Shown here piece after piece: positions 1 through 9,627 of a stretch of 64,000 bases of DNA; positions within the stretch are counted from its first letter, which is position 1; each line of letters starts with the position of its first letter. The notes below the pieces were generated by a model. It was not told where the DNA came from and did not search any database. It worked only from the letters and a program-made list of their open reading frames with translations. Source of the stretch: Vibrio chagasii (GTDB taxonomy: Bacteria > Pseudomonadota > Gammaproteobacteria > Enterobacterales > Vibrionaceae); the NCBI GenBank assembly GCA_041879415.1, contig CP090852.1, positions 1,240,001-1,304,000 of the forward strand, written 5' to 3'. The translations under genes and the position numbers were made by a program.

Positions 1-447
1 CTAGGCAGCACAGAAACCTTAATGGGGCGTGATGCGTTCTTACCTTGGAACAAAATGAAGTATGTCGAAAAGGGCTTATCGACCATAGATAAATCATTGG
101 TGCTGCTTAAAGACGAAGACCAACCGATTCATGAACAACCTCGTGTTCAAGGGTTACCAGATTCTTACCTAACTCGTGCAATGGCCGCGGTGACCTACAC
201 CTCTCTACCTGACATGTTTAACCACTTTGATCGCGGCTACGACCTGTTCCTCTCGCTACTCGCGGAAGATGAATTTCAACAACAGCACTTCTCTGCAACC
301 TCATGGATTTATCGTTACGCAATTACCGCATCGATTCGTGCTGAAGACCTAACGCAAGCACAAGCGTGGTTAAAACAGATGGAAATAGCCGATGCCGACA
401 ACATCGAAACGATGACTGCGAAGGCCCTAATAGCGAAAGCCAAGTAA
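1..447 (+). CDS. Hypothetical protein, 5' end cut by window
   Basis: The reading frame is open from base 1, so the gene probably starts outside the window. The first in-frame ATG is at 22 and has no convincing ribosome binding site. What is visible is about 148 residues of soluble, mostly helical sequence. The C-terminal part reads like a pair of TPR-type helices (alternating small and aromatic residues, then an Ala/Leu-rich end). No catalytic motif, signal peptide or membrane segment is visible in this part. It ends 66 bp before the ABC transporter operon in the same direction and may share its transcript. I do not recognise a named family. Confidence 0.6.
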   Translation, partial: LGSTETLMGRDAFLPWNKMKYVEKGLSTIDKSLVLLKDEDQPIHEQPRVQGLPDSYLTRAMAAVTYTSLPDMFNHFDRGYDLFLSLLAEDEFQQQHFSATSWIYRYAITASIRAEDLTQAQAWLKQMEIADADNIETMTAKALIAKAK

Positions 448-513
448 TAGTTACGAAAGCGAAATAAAGGGCATTGAAGCTAAACAGTTGGTTAGTAATC
501 AGAGGAAAACGGG

Positions 514-1212
514 ATGATTGAATTTAAAGGAATCAGCAAGTCGTATCTCACGGGTGGACAAAGTGTAGACGCACTCAAGGGAGTCGATGGTCAGATTAAA
601 CGCGGTGAAATGGTGGCACTGTGCGGCCCGTCGGGATCGGGAAAAAGCACACTGCTGAACATCCTAGGTTTGTTGGATATGGACTATCGAGGTGAGATAA
701 CTATTGATGGCAAAGCGTATCCAACAGAGCAGATTGCTGCTGCGCGTTTCCGTCGTCAGTCGCTGGGTTTTGTGTTTCAGCGCTTCAATCTGGTTCCTGT
801 GATGACTGCGCTTGAGAACGTTGCTTACCCATTGATGTTGAACCAATGCGCGAAGCAAGAACAGCAGGCCAAAGCGCAAGATATGTTAGAGCGTGTTGGG
901 TTAGGGGATTACATCCATCACCGACCAGACAACCTTTCAGGCGGTCAGCAGCAACGTGTCGCGATAGCCAGAGCACTGATCCACAAACCAAGCTTAATGA
1001 TTGCTGATGAGCCGACCGCCAGCTTAGATAGCCACACAGCCAACCTTGTGATCGACATTATGAAAGAGCTCGGTCATGAGATGGGCACTACCTTTATCGT
1101 CGCAACGCATGACCCAAGAATGGCGCAGCGCTGTGACCGAGTGATTGAACTTATCGATGGGCAACTAACGTCACAAGCCGAAGCAATGGAGGTGATCTCA
1201 TGGGCAAGTTAA
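514..1212 (+). CDS. ABC transporter ATP-binding protein, MacB/LolD type
   Basis: This 232-residue ATPase powers the FtsX-like permease encoded next to it. Walker A GPSGSGKST is at residues 38-46, the Q-loop glutamine near 89, the signature LSGGQQQR at 141-148, Walker B LMIADE at 161-166 and the H-loop histidine near 199, so the site looks intact. The layout is that of the LolD/MacB/FtsE branch, which drives mechanotransmission or lipoprotein release rather than ordinary import. An AGGAAA ribosome binding site precedes the ATG. The stop overlaps the permease start by 13 bp, which implies translational coupling. The substrate is unknown. Confidence 0.93.
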   Translation: MIEFKGISKSYLTGGQSVDALKGVDGQIKRGEMVALCGPSGSGKSTLLNILGLLDMDYRGEITIDGKAYPTEQIAAARFRRQSLGFVFQRFNLVPVMTALENVAYPLMLNQCAKQEQQAKAQDMLERVGLGDYIHHRPDNLSGGQQQRVAIARALIHKPSLMIADEPTASLDSHTANLVIDIMKELGHEMGTTFIVATHDPRMAQRCDRVIELIDGQLTSQAEAMEVISWAS

Positions 1213-2489
1213 CGCAAGGCTTTAGCTCCGTTTTGATTCCAACCTCGGTGCGTTTGGCGTGGCTCAATCTATTGAGAAATGGCCGACGTAGTCTGCTTTC
1301 GGTGTTGATCATCGCGATTGCCGTGTTTGCGCTGACTAGTGCGGGCGGTTATGGACTTTACACCTACGAATCTTTGAGAGAATCAACCGCGCGCGATACG
1401 GGGCACCTTACTTTGAGCACGCCGGGTTACTTTGAACAAGACGAAGATATGCCGCTGAGCAATGGTTTAGATAATGTTCAAGCGCTCACCAAGAGCATTA
1501 TTGGCGTCAGCGATGTACGTGGGGTGCAGCCAAGAGTTTACTTTAGCGGTTTGGTGTCTAACGGTAGCAAGTCGACCATCTTCATGGGAACCGGCGTTAA
1601 TGAGCGAGAGTTTGACATGAAAGGACCTTTCCTTGATGTGCGCAGCGGTCAAACCCTCTCGGATGTGAAATCACCAAGATACGACAGCCAAGAGCCACAG
1701 GTGATGCTCGGAACCGACCTTGCTCGTAACCTCAAAGTGGCCGTTGGTGATTGGGTCACATTGCTTGCTACCACCAGTGACGGTGCATTGAATGCCTTTG
1801 ATTTTAAGGTGCAGGGCATTTACTCGACTGGCGTACCTGAGCTGGATAAACGCCAGTTGTACGTACACATCACCACCGCACAAGAGCTTTTGGCGTCAGA
1901 TAAAGTCAGCACCTTGTCGGTATTTCTTTTTGAAACTAACAAGACTTCGACGGTTCAACAACGCATCCAATTGGCTTTGGATAAGCAAGCTGGTCATCAA
2001 GGCTCAGGCATTGAGATTACCCCATGGCAAGATCGCGCGTTTTTCTACACCAAGGTTAAAGACCTTTACGACCGTATCTTCGGCATCATGGGCGCAGTCA
2101 TGGCATTGGTGGTGTTCGTATCTTTGTTCAATACCATGACCATGTCAGTGACGGAGCGAACTCGTGAAATTGGCACTTTATCGGCACTCGGCAGTTACCC
2201 TTCTGAAATCGTGGCGGGTTTTCTAAAAGAGGCGGGCTTACTGGCGGTGATTGGCAGTGCGATAGGCGCACTAGTGAGCGGTTTAGTGTCGGTGTTATTG
2301 CTGGTGGTTGATGTGCAAATGCCACCACCTCCGGGAAGAACCGAAGGTTACCCACTCAATATTTACTTCTCATTGGAATTGGTTGGTTACGCCACTTTGG
2401 GTGTGCTGACGATCTGTTTGCTGGCTGCGTATTTCTCTGCTCGCAAAGGCGTAAATAAACCAATCACGGAGGCGCTAGTTTATGTATAA
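1200..2489 (+). CDS. ABC transporter permease, FtsX/MacB family
   Basis: This 429-residue inner-membrane protein has the MacB/LolC topology: one transmembrane helix near residues 33-53, a large periplasmic domain (about 55-290), then three helices near 295-317, 340-370 and 395-415. The third-helix region carries the TERTREIG stretch typical of FtsX-domain coupling loops. It starts inside the ATPase gene and overlaps the next gene by 8 bp. The set of ATPase, permease, LolA-like protein and barrel suggests transport of a lipid or lipoprotein towards the outer membrane. That role is inferred from neighbours; no substrate is shown. Confidence 0.9.
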   Translation: MGKLTQGFSSVLIPTSVRLAWLNLLRNGRRSLLSVLIIAIAVFALTSAGGYGLYTYESLRESTARDTGHLTLSTPGYFEQDEDMPLSNGLDNVQALTKSIIGVSDVRGVQPRVYFSGLVSNGSKSTIFMGTGVNEREFDMKGPFLDVRSGQTLSDVKSPRYDSQEPQVMLGTDLARNLKVAVGDWVTLLATTSDGALNAFDFKVQGIYSTGVPELDKRQLYVHITTAQELLASDKVSTLSVFLFETNKTSTVQQRIQLALDKQAGHQGSGIEITPWQDRAFFYTKVKDLYDRIFGIMGAVMALVVFVSLFNTMTMSVTERTREIGTLSALGSYPSEIVAGFLKEAGLLAVIGSAIGALVSGLVSVLLLVVDVQMPPPPGRTEGYPLNIYFSLELVGYATLGVLTICLLAAYFSARKGVNKPITEALVYV

Positions 2490-3264
2490 ATTTACTCGTT
2501 CACTCACTGTTTTAGGTTGTGCGTTGGTTTTGGCTCTAGCATCGGCACCAAGTTGGGCTATCGATTCACAGCAAGTTACCGAGATGATTGCTAAGGCAGA
2601 CAGCTACCGTTTGAACAGCGAACAGGCATCAAAAGTGGTATCTCTGGTCGCGCTATATCAAGACGAGCAACTAGACAAAACCCGTGAATACAACGTCTAC
2701 ACAAGACCAAACCGAGAGTCGCTGGTTGTGTTCAAGTCGGCGGTCGAGGCGGGTCAAAAGATGCTGATGATAGAAGACAACTATTGGTTACTGATGCCGA
2801 AATCGCGCCGTCCAATTCGTATCACCCCGATGCAAAAATTGCTTGGTGAAGCTTCGGTTGGTGATATCTCAACGCTGACTTGGAGCGAAGACTACCAAGG
2901 CGAGTGGGTTGCTGAACAATCGGTTGAGATGCCAAGTGGTGAGCAGCTTGATACCTACCACTTAAAACTCACGGCAAAAACTAAGGGCGCGAGTTATCAA
3001 TCCATCGATCTGTGGTTAACGGCAGACCGAGCATTTCCAGTCAAAGCGGATCTGTATCTGCGTTCAGGTAAGTTAGCTAAGCAAGCGTGGTTTACTGAAG
3101 GCGTGCGAGATGGCTTGCCAAGTGTGGTGTCGATGACCCTACTCGATAAGATTCAACCAAGTAAGAAAACTGTGATTGAGTACCGCGAGGTAAGGGAACA
3201 AGCCTTGGCAGATAAATACTACAACCCTGCTTACTTATCTCGCAATAGCGTCTCTGGGCTTTAG
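2482..3264 (+). CDS. LolA-like outer membrane lipoprotein-sorting family protein
   Basis: This 260-residue protein has a signal peptide ending near residue 26 (hydrophobic ALVLALASAPSWA). It has the look of the 'outer membrane lipoprotein-sorting protein' family: a periplasmic half-barrel with TRPNRESLVVF and WLLMPKSRRPIRI strands, as in LolA/LolB-fold proteins that carry acyl chains. It overlaps the permease gene by 8 bp and is followed directly by a barrel gene. It probably acts as the periplasmic carrier of this export system. It is longer than LolA and is clearly not the housekeeping lolA. Confidence 0.8.
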   Translation: MYKFTRSLTVLGCALVLALASAPSWAIDSQQVTEMIAKADSYRLNSEQASKVVSLVALYQDEQLDKTREYNVYTRPNRESLVVFKSAVEAGQKMLMIEDNYWLLMPKSRRPIRITPMQKLLGEASVGDISTLTWSEDYQGEWVAEQSVEMPSGEQLDTYHLKLTAKTKGASYQSIDLWLTADRAFPVKADLYLRSGKLAKQAWFTEGVRDGLPSVVSMTLLDKIQPSKKTVIEYREVREQALADKYYNPAYLSRNSVSGL

Positions 3265-3273
3265 GTGGGTGGC

Positions 3274-4566
3274 ATGAGAGCTTTTAGTCGTCGATTCCAC
3301 ATCAAGCCTTTAATCGCTAGCTTGCTTGCATTGTCTTGTGTGAGTAACACGACTCAAGCGGACGATCTGAGCCTAGCGTGGGACTGGCAACTGAGTGCTG
3401 AGGCCGTTGAATCGAGAGAGTCGCCATTTAGCCCTTTCGAACCTGACAACCGTCAGTCACTCAATGGCTTGCTGGATCTTGAGGTTGGATATGGTAATTG
3501 GCTTGGGCTGTTTGCCGTAAAAGCCAATGACATTTTGAGTAATACTCCTCAAGACCAAGACGCGAGCTTTGAATCGGAATTCATTGTGCGTGAGTTGTTT
3601 TGGCAAGGTGGTGTTGAGGTGTCGAATTCAGTAATCGGAGATCATTACCTCGATGTCACGCTCGGCAAGGTTCGCCTAGATTGGGGCGTTGGTTATGGCT
3701 ACCGACCTTTAGACATCATCAAGCCTTATCGACAAAACCCAGTGGGCATTGTCGCAGAAGAGGGCGCAGGTGTGGCTTCAGCGTCACTGTTCGATATGAC
3801 GGGCGAATGGACACTACTTTACAGCGACTCATCATGGACTTCCCAGGACGTGAATCAGTTCGAAAAGCAGAATCAGCAACAAGGGTTCGGTTTACGGCGT
3901 TACAACTTAGTAGGCGATCACGAATATCAATGGGTCGCTTATTACGACGATGTACGCCACGGTTTGCTTGGAGCGAGCTTGGTGTCGGTATTGAACCTCG
4001 CATGGGAGTTTCACGGTTCGATGGTTTATCAGCGACAAAGTTTGGGCTACAGCCAGTCCAATTCACTGCATAAACCGGTTTATCTAGAAGAGCAGGGCGA
4101 GGCTTATCAAGCCTTAGTCGGACTGACATGGGCCAATGACACGGGTCACAATGTAGTACTGGAATACTGGTTTGATAGCCGCGCTTGGAGTGATAGTGAG
4201 TGGCAAAGCGCTTTAGAGAATGCGGAGTCTTTGTCTCTTAATCCCATGGCAATATCGTTGGCGGGCTCTTACGCTCAAGGCTATCAACACGCCAATTTGG
4301 TTCAACACAACCTCATGTTTCACTGGTCTTTGGACTCGACACATGGCTGGCTTGAAGATATCACGCCAACATTTGATGTCATGCTGTCTCCACAAGATGG
4401 TGGCTTTATTGCTACGCAGTGGCTCAATTATCAGGCTTTCGATAATGGCGATTCATCGTTGGAATTGGAACTTGCTGCACGATTTCTAGGCGGTAAAAGT
4501 GATTCTGCTTACGCCAACTTACCGGATAGTCATATGATTCTTTTAAATATCAAAGGACGATTTTAA
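3274..4566 (+). CDS. Probable outer membrane beta-barrel protein
   Basis: About 430 residues. The ATG at 3274 is preferred over a GTG at 3265 because an AGGTGG ribosome binding site sits just upstream of the ATG. An N-terminal signal peptide ends around TTQA-DD. The rest is rich in alternating aromatic and polar strands, with many W, Y and G residues. The chain ends ILLNIKGRF, with the C-terminal phenylalanine typical of Gram-negative barrels. It is the last gene of the ABC/LolA-like cluster, and its stop overlaps the kinase start by one base. I recognise no named family. A role as the outer-membrane end of the exporter is inferred. Confidence 0.7.
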   Translation: MRAFSRRFHIKPLIASLLALSCVSNTTQADDLSLAWDWQLSAEAVESRESPFSPFEPDNRQSLNGLLDLEVGYGNWLGLFAVKANDILSNTPQDQDASFESEFIVRELFWQGGVEVSNSVIGDHYLDVTLGKVRLDWGVGYGYRPLDIIKPYRQNPVGIVAEEGAGVASASLFDMTGEWTLLYSDSSWTSQDVNQFEKQNQQQGFGLRRYNLVGDHEYQWVAYYDDVRHGLLGASLVSVLNLAWEFHGSMVYQRQSLGYSQSNSLHKPVYLEEQGEAYQALVGLTWANDTGHNVVLEYWFDSRAWSDSEWQSALENAESLSLNPMAISLAGSYAQGYQHANLVQHNLMFHWSLDSTHGWLEDITPTFDVMLSPQDGGFIATQWLNYQAFDNGDSSLELELAARFLGGKSDSAYANLPDSHMILLNIKGRF

Positions 4567-5624
4567 TGGACACTTCTTCAAATAGTCGCTTTTCATGGAT
4601 TAAAAGCTTTGCGTTCACCACGCTATTTTGCGTTCTTATTGCAATTACAACCAATACGATTTGGGGAGGCGGTTTAACGCTTAATTTGGCTATCAGTTTC
4701 GGTTTTGGCTACAGCGCGGTTGGCTCTTCGTTTGTGTTGGTTAAGTGGTTTAAACGTGAATCTCGTGTATTTGAAGTCGGTGTTTCGATGCTCATTGCTA
4801 TGGTGGTGGGTACCTTGAATGCACACTATTGGTTGAACGGCTTTTTCGGCTCTAACCTTTCCGATCTCAAGTCCGTGATGTTGCTTGGGGTGATCTTCTG
4901 TTCCGTTTGTTATTACTACTTCTACACAAGAGAGCAGCAGTTACGTGCCGACAATGAATTAGAGGTGGCGAAGCGTCGCCAAGCTGATCAAGAAAAGGTC
5001 GTGGTACTTAGCCAGTTAAAACAGCTGCAAAGCCAAATTGAGCCGCACTTTTTGTTCAACACTCTTGCGACCATCAATGTATTGATTGAGAGTGACAGCG
5101 CCAAAGCTAAGTTGATGCTTGAAAAATTGACTGATTTGTTGCGTGTTACTTTGAAAAATAGCCGTACCGAGCAGTCGACCATCGCGCAAGAGGTCGACTT
5201 GCTAGACGCTTATTTGAACATTCAGAAAATACGATTAGATGATCGTTTGACGTTCTCGATTGAAACCAACGACATCAGCGAACAACAAGTGATTCCACCT
5301 TTCTTGATTCAACCTTTGGTTGAGAATGCGTTAACACACGGAATTGAACCTAAGGCTACTGGTGGTGAAGTTAATATCCGAATTGTTCAACAAGACGACC
5401 AGATTAAAATTGAAGTATCAGACAGTGGTGTGGGGCTAACAGCACCGTCTATTGCTGCTGGTCATGGTGTTGGTTTGAGTAATATTCGTCAGCGTATTGA
5501 TACCCTATACGGAGATAAGGCGAGCCTGACGATCACAGAGCAAGCGAATGGCGGCGTGGTGTCGACTATCTTGTTGCCGTTCATCAGCGAAACTAGCTCC
5601 GAGAATGCAGTTCTGAAACTCTAA
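4566..5624 (+). CDS. Sensor histidine kinase, LytS/YehU family
   Basis: This 352-residue kinase has four predicted transmembrane helices (about 14-32, 38-60, 70-90, 103-120), a short coiled coil and a His_kinase domain. The phospho-accepting motif PHFLFNTL has its histidine at 161, and the N-box LVENALTHG is near 251-259. A GVGLSNIRQR G-box follows. No separate sensor domain is present, so sensing must involve the membrane segments. It pairs with the LytTR regulator 50 bp downstream. Its start overlaps the barrel gene stop (TAATG), so it is probably co-expressed with the upstream export genes and may control them. Confidence 0.9.
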   Translation: MDTSSNSRFSWIKSFAFTTLFCVLIAITTNTIWGGGLTLNLAISFGFGYSAVGSSFVLVKWFKRESRVFEVGVSMLIAMVVGTLNAHYWLNGFFGSNLSDLKSVMLLGVIFCSVCYYYFYTREQQLRADNELEVAKRRQADQEKVVVLSQLKQLQSQIEPHFLFNTLATINVLIESDSAKAKLMLEKLTDLLRVTLKNSRTEQSTIAQEVDLLDAYLNIQKIRLDDRLTFSIETNDISEQQVIPPFLIQPLVENALTHGIEPKATGGEVNIRIVQQDDQIKIEVSDSGVGLTAPSIAAGHGVGLSNIRQRIDTLYGDKASLTITEQANGGVVSTILLPFISETSSENAVLKL

Positions 5625-5674
5625 GTACTGTTACGAAAACAGACGATTTACAGTGTGAATTTTAAGGAATAATA

Positions 5675-6523
5675 ATGATCAACTCAGGACTAAAGCCCAG
5701 CGTGACGGCAATTATCGCAGACGATGAAGCACTGTTAAGGCATCACTTGGATAAGAGTCTTGCTGAGGTTTGGCCTGAGCTAGAGATTGTCAGCAAGGCA
5801 AAAAATGGGACAGAGGCTATGCAGAGCATTCAGCAGCTACAACCTGATGTTGCTTTTCTTGATATTCGCATGCCAGAGCTTGATGGTATTTCGCTAGCCA
5901 AACAATTGAACAAGCTTGCATCACCGCCGCTGGTGGTCTTTATTACGGCTTACGATGAGTATGCAGTTAAAGCTTTTGAGCACAATGCGATAGATTACCT
6001 ACTCAAGCCAATCAATGAAGAGCGCCTGCTTGCTACCTGTCAGAAGGTTCAAGCGCGCTTATCAAGTAATCAAACACAGTCCGGTCACATGCCAGAACAA
6101 CCCGACATTGCTGCACTCATGAGTCAACTTCAGCAACTGTCACAATCGGCGTCACAGCAAACGCAGCCTCCTTATTTGTCGCAGAAAAAGTATCTCACGT
6201 GGCTCAAAGCCAGCGTTGGCGAAGACATTCACCTGATCGCCGTTGATGATGTGGCGTATTTCAAAGCCGAAGATAAGTACGTATCGATATTCAAGAAAGG
6301 GCACGGTGGGCTATTAGAGGAGTTTATTCTTCGTGTATCTCTAAAGGAGTTACTCGCTCAACTTAATCCGGATGAGTTTTGGCAGATCCATCGTTCAGTG
6401 GTGGTGAAAGTGTCGGCTATTGATAAGGTCAAAAAAGGACTGTCCGGTCAGATGTCGGCGTATGTATCCGGTGACAAGTTGCCAATCAGCCGTGCCTCAC
6501 AAGCTCTGTTTAAAGGCATGTAG
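5675..6523 (+). CDS. Response regulator, LytTR family
   Basis: This 282-residue regulator has an N-terminal receiver domain (acidic pair DD at 16-17, phospho-acceptor Asp63 in FLDIRMPELDG, and K106 in YLLKP). A Gln/Ser-rich linker at about 125-178 leads to a C-terminal LytTR DNA-binding domain from about 183 (FKAEDKYVSIF, WQIHRSVVVKV). It is the cognate partner of the LytS-like kinase just upstream. LytTR regulators bind direct repeats upstream of targets. I found no clear repeat pair by eye before the ABC operon, most of whose upstream region is outside the window or coding. Confidence 0.92.
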   Translation: MINSGLKPSVTAIIADDEALLRHHLDKSLAEVWPELEIVSKAKNGTEAMQSIQQLQPDVAFLDIRMPELDGISLAKQLNKLASPPLVVFITAYDEYAVKAFEHNAIDYLLKPINEERLLATCQKVQARLSSNQTQSGHMPEQPDIAALMSQLQQLSQSASQQTQPPYLSQKKYLTWLKASVGEDIHLIAVDDVAYFKAEDKYVSIFKKGHGGLLEEFILRVSLKELLAQLNPDEFWQIHRSVVVKVSAIDKVKKGLSGQMSAYVSGDKLPISRASQALFKGM

Positions 6524-6677
6524 AGGCGCTACTTAAAGATATGTAACGATCTCGCAAATCGTACGATGATTTATAAAATGAAGATCGAAGTCACAAAGAT
6601 ACTTATTTGGTTGTATATTAAATAATAATCATAAGCTCAGTCTGTATATTGTCAGTCAATAACAGTAAGAGGTTGTT

Positions 6678-9455
6678 ATGAAAACATATTATTTAGCAAC
6701 GGCAATATGCCTATCTGTGGTGGGGTGTAGCTCAACATCAAACATCACTGAACAATTAATCCAACCAGATCCTGCCTGGACTTCAGGTCAGTTGGAAAAC
6801 GGTCTTACCTACCATATTTATCCAGATCATGAAGCATCGGTATCTGTACGTTTAGTCGTGCACGCGGGCTCTATTCAAGAAACACCTCAACAAGAAGGCT
6901 ACGCTCACTTTGTCGAGCACATGGCATTTAATGGTAGCAAGAATTTCTCTCAAAACGATGTGATTCGTCTATTTGAAGATGCGGGTTCTAGTTTCGGCGC
7001 GGACTTAAATGCTTATACCTCTTATGAAGAGACGGTGTATGAATTAGATTTGCCAGATAACCTCCAATTAGAGTCAGCTTTGACCTGGATACGTGACATT
7101 GGGGATGGTCTCGATCTTGCCAGCTCAGAAGTTGAAAAAGAGAAAGGCGTCATTCTCGGAGAATTCCGCATGGCTCGCCTTGATGATAAGTCATTCGGAG
7201 AGATATTTTACGACCACTTCATTGAAGGCGGTCCTTACGACTCTCAAGATTCATTGGGCACCAAAGCGTCAGTTGTTGATGCAACCTCGCAAGGCCTAGG
7301 TGACTTTTACCAGACTTGGTATCAACCTCAGATCGCAGAGTTAGTGATTTCTGGTGATGTTGACCTCAACACCTTGATTCCAATGATTGAAGAGAAGTTT
7401 TCGGGTTGGGAGCGCGGTGAAACGCCAAGACCAGAGAAACAGAATACGACTTCGTTTAATGAGGGTGATTATGTTGAGTATGCAGGCAGAGAAGCGCCAA
7501 GCATCACTTTAACGTTCAATCGTGGCCTGTATCGCATCGAAAACCATGCTCAACAACATCAGCGTTGGTTGGATGAAACGGCTCTACAGCTCATTCGTCA
7601 AAGACTCGAAACGGTATTCAATGACGCAGCCTTGCCGACCCAATGGGTAGCATCTGAAAACTATCAGATGGGAGCTCTGAATTATTCATCAATCAGTGTC
7701 GGTTTCCCAAATGGTGGGCGCGACGTAATCCAACAGGAGCTTCTCTCAACGTTGGCATCACTGCGTGATTTTGGCGTGTCGAAAACGGATATCGTTGCCG
7801 AGCAGCACTACTACCAAGACCTGCTGGATAACATTGAAGATGATTGGGATAAGTTTGATAGCGCTGATCACGCGAGCGATAAAGCGAGTGCGCTTGCCAG
7901 TGGTCGAATCGTCCAATCACAGAAAGACTATCAAGCCAGCTTAGAGGCATTCATCGCTAATCTAAACCTTGAAACGATCAACGACAACATCAAGAATCTG
8001 CTTTCTGATGATTACTTCCTTGTTATCGGGATGGACGACTCTGAAGATAGAACCGCTGTCGTCAATTCTTTAGACAGCTTAAAAGCGACTTATAGCGAAC
8101 CAGGAACCCCACCGCTCGTTATTGCTTCTGCAAGTGCCTTCGCCGTTCCTAGTTCGACGGGCGAGGTTGTGCTGGTAGAACAAATGTCGGTAGATCCATA
8201 CATTCAGAAATGGACGTTAAGCAATGGCGTCGATATGTGGTACCTGCGTGATTATGCTGCGGGTGATGATGTTGGTGTGATGTATATGAGCCTCGGCGGA
8301 AAAGCCGCTTTAGATCCGAGCTTATACCCAGCGGTTGAAGTTGCATTGCCGACGTTTGCTCGAAGTGGTGTAGGTGAGTTTACGGGATCTGAGCTACTTG
8401 CTTATTTTGACCGTGAAGATATCCGAGCTGATAGTTTCATTGGCAATACCCGTCATGGCATTGAATTTAATATTCAGAAAGATGGGCTAAAAGATACATT
8501 TGCTGCGCTGTATACCTTCATCACAGCACCTAAAATCAACCCTGAGCAATTAGAGGCGGTGAAGCAAGAATTTGTACAGGGACAAGAATCTTTCTTGAGC
8601 AGTCCTGTCGGTCAGTTTGAGCGCGCAATAAACCAAAATATCTATAGTCCGGATAGTCGTCACCTGTTGGTTGATAAAGAGCGTGTTGCAGAGGTTTCAG
8701 TGGAAGATGTCGATAATCTTCATCAGCAGCTGTTTGGTCAAATGAGACATAACCAGCTGGTGGTCGTTGGTGATATCGACCCAAGTGTATTGAAGCCTTT
8801 GGTTCAGCAGTACTTGGCTTCTATTCCGTTGGAAAAAGCCGCGGTACCTGAGTTTAAAGTGGCATACAACCAGCCACTGGAGTCACGTATTGATTTGGCG
8901 ATTAACAATGTAAATAGTGCTGAGTATATCTTGCGAGTGATCTCTGAACCCGCAAGCGCTACCGAGCAAGACTTCACGGCAAAAGATATTTTCATGGAAA
9001 GCTTACTGGAGCGCCTACTGGCGACTCGTTTAGATAGCTATATTCGTGAAGAATTAAGCTTAGATTACTCGCCTTATACCTACTCAGCATCTGCCGATGG
9101 GGAGCCGTCTCTTGAGTGGGTTATTGGTGCGATGGTCGCGCCAGAGAATGTCGAAAAAGTAGAAGTGGCAATCGATAAGGTCATTAGCGACCTTCTACAA
9201 GGTGTCTCTGAGCAAGAGATGCATGCGGTGGTGAAACAGTTTGAAGCTGATTTTAAGCCTCTTGAGATGAGCTCTATTGACCAAGCCTGGTATGTATCTC
9301 GTTATCTACTGCATGGCTACGATATCGATGCTTTATCTCAAGTGGAACGAATGGCGAGATCGATTTCAGCAGAAGATATGAATGCGTTAGTGCAACGTAT
9401 CTTTGGTGAAAATAGCCGTAAGGTTAAGAACATCATGCGACCTAAAGCGTCATAA
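6678..9455 (+). CDS. M16 family zinc metallopeptidase, PqqL-like lipoprotein
   Basis: This 925-residue protein is a probable lipoprotein: the lipobox ends at Cys17 (SVVGC). It contains the inverted zinc motif HFVEH at residues 77-81 and the downstream glutamate in EKGVILGEF, so the first M16 half is catalytic. The second half (from about 510) lacks the motif, as usual for the non-catalytic half of two-domain M16 enzymes. Length and start of the motif (HxxEHMAFNG) resemble E. coli PqqL. It probably degrades peptides in the periplasm. It stands alone, with a ribosome binding site AAGAGG and its own terminator. Confidence 0.92.
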   Translation: MKTYYLATAICLSVVGCSSTSNITEQLIQPDPAWTSGQLENGLTYHIYPDHEASVSVRLVVHAGSIQETPQQEGYAHFVEHMAFNGSKNFSQNDVIRLFEDAGSSFGADLNAYTSYEETVYELDLPDNLQLESALTWIRDIGDGLDLASSEVEKEKGVILGEFRMARLDDKSFGEIFYDHFIEGGPYDSQDSLGTKASVVDATSQGLGDFYQTWYQPQIAELVISGDVDLNTLIPMIEEKFSGWERGETPRPEKQNTTSFNEGDYVEYAGREAPSITLTFNRGLYRIENHAQQHQRWLDETALQLIRQRLETVFNDAALPTQWVASENYQMGALNYSSISVGFPNGGRDVIQQELLSTLASLRDFGVSKTDIVAEQHYYQDLLDNIEDDWDKFDSADHASDKASALASGRIVQSQKDYQASLEAFIANLNLETINDNIKNLLSDDYFLVIGMDDSEDRTAVVNSLDSLKATYSEPGTPPLVIASASAFAVPSSTGEVVLVEQMSVDPYIQKWTLSNGVDMWYLRDYAAGDDVGVMYMSLGGKAALDPSLYPAVEVALPTFARSGVGEFTGSELLAYFDREDIRADSFIGNTRHGIEFNIQKDGLKDTFAALYTFITAPKINPEQLEAVKQEFVQGQESFLSSPVGQFERAINQNIYSPDSRHLLVDKERVAEVSVEDVDNLHQQLFGQMRHNQLVVVGDIDPSVLKPLVQQYLASIPLEKAAVPEFKVAYNQPLESRIDLAINNVNSAEYILRVISEPASATEQDFTAKDIFMESLLERLLATRLDSYIREELSLDYSPYTYSASADGEPSLEWVIGAMVAPENVEKVEVAIDKVISDLLQGVSEQEMHAVVKQFEADFKPLEMSSIDQAWYVSRYLLHGYDIDALSQVERMARSISAEDMNALVQRIFGENSRKVKNIMRPKAS

Positions 9456-9483
9456 CAATCAGCGTTGGACGCATACGTAATGG

Positions 9484-9517
9484 AAAGCCAAGCCTAGTTG
9501 CTTGGCTTTTTCTTTTT
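9484..9517 (+). terminator. Rho-independent terminator after the M16 peptidase
   Basis: A 9-bp perfect stem, AAAGCCAAG paired with CTTGGCTTT, with an 8-base loop, is followed by a T-rich run on the plus strand. It isolates vemP-secDF2 from the peptidase gene. Confidence 0.85.
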
Positions 9518-9627
9518 TTAGAAGCATCGAAGCTTAATCGGTGCATCGAATCATTTTCTAAAAAAATGTTTTAAATCAAGACAGCGTTTCATTTGTGTTG
9601 TAGATTGGCGATCTACGAGAATGTTGT

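Noticed and set aside
3719..4129. 136-codon minus-strand frame in the barrel gene
   Set aside because: Arg/Pro-rich shadow of the barrel frame; no start signal.
6600..6640. Fur-box-like AT-rich stretch (AAATAATAATCATAA) before the M16 peptidase
   Set aside because: It matches only part of a Fur site and the region is simply AT-rich; no second half.
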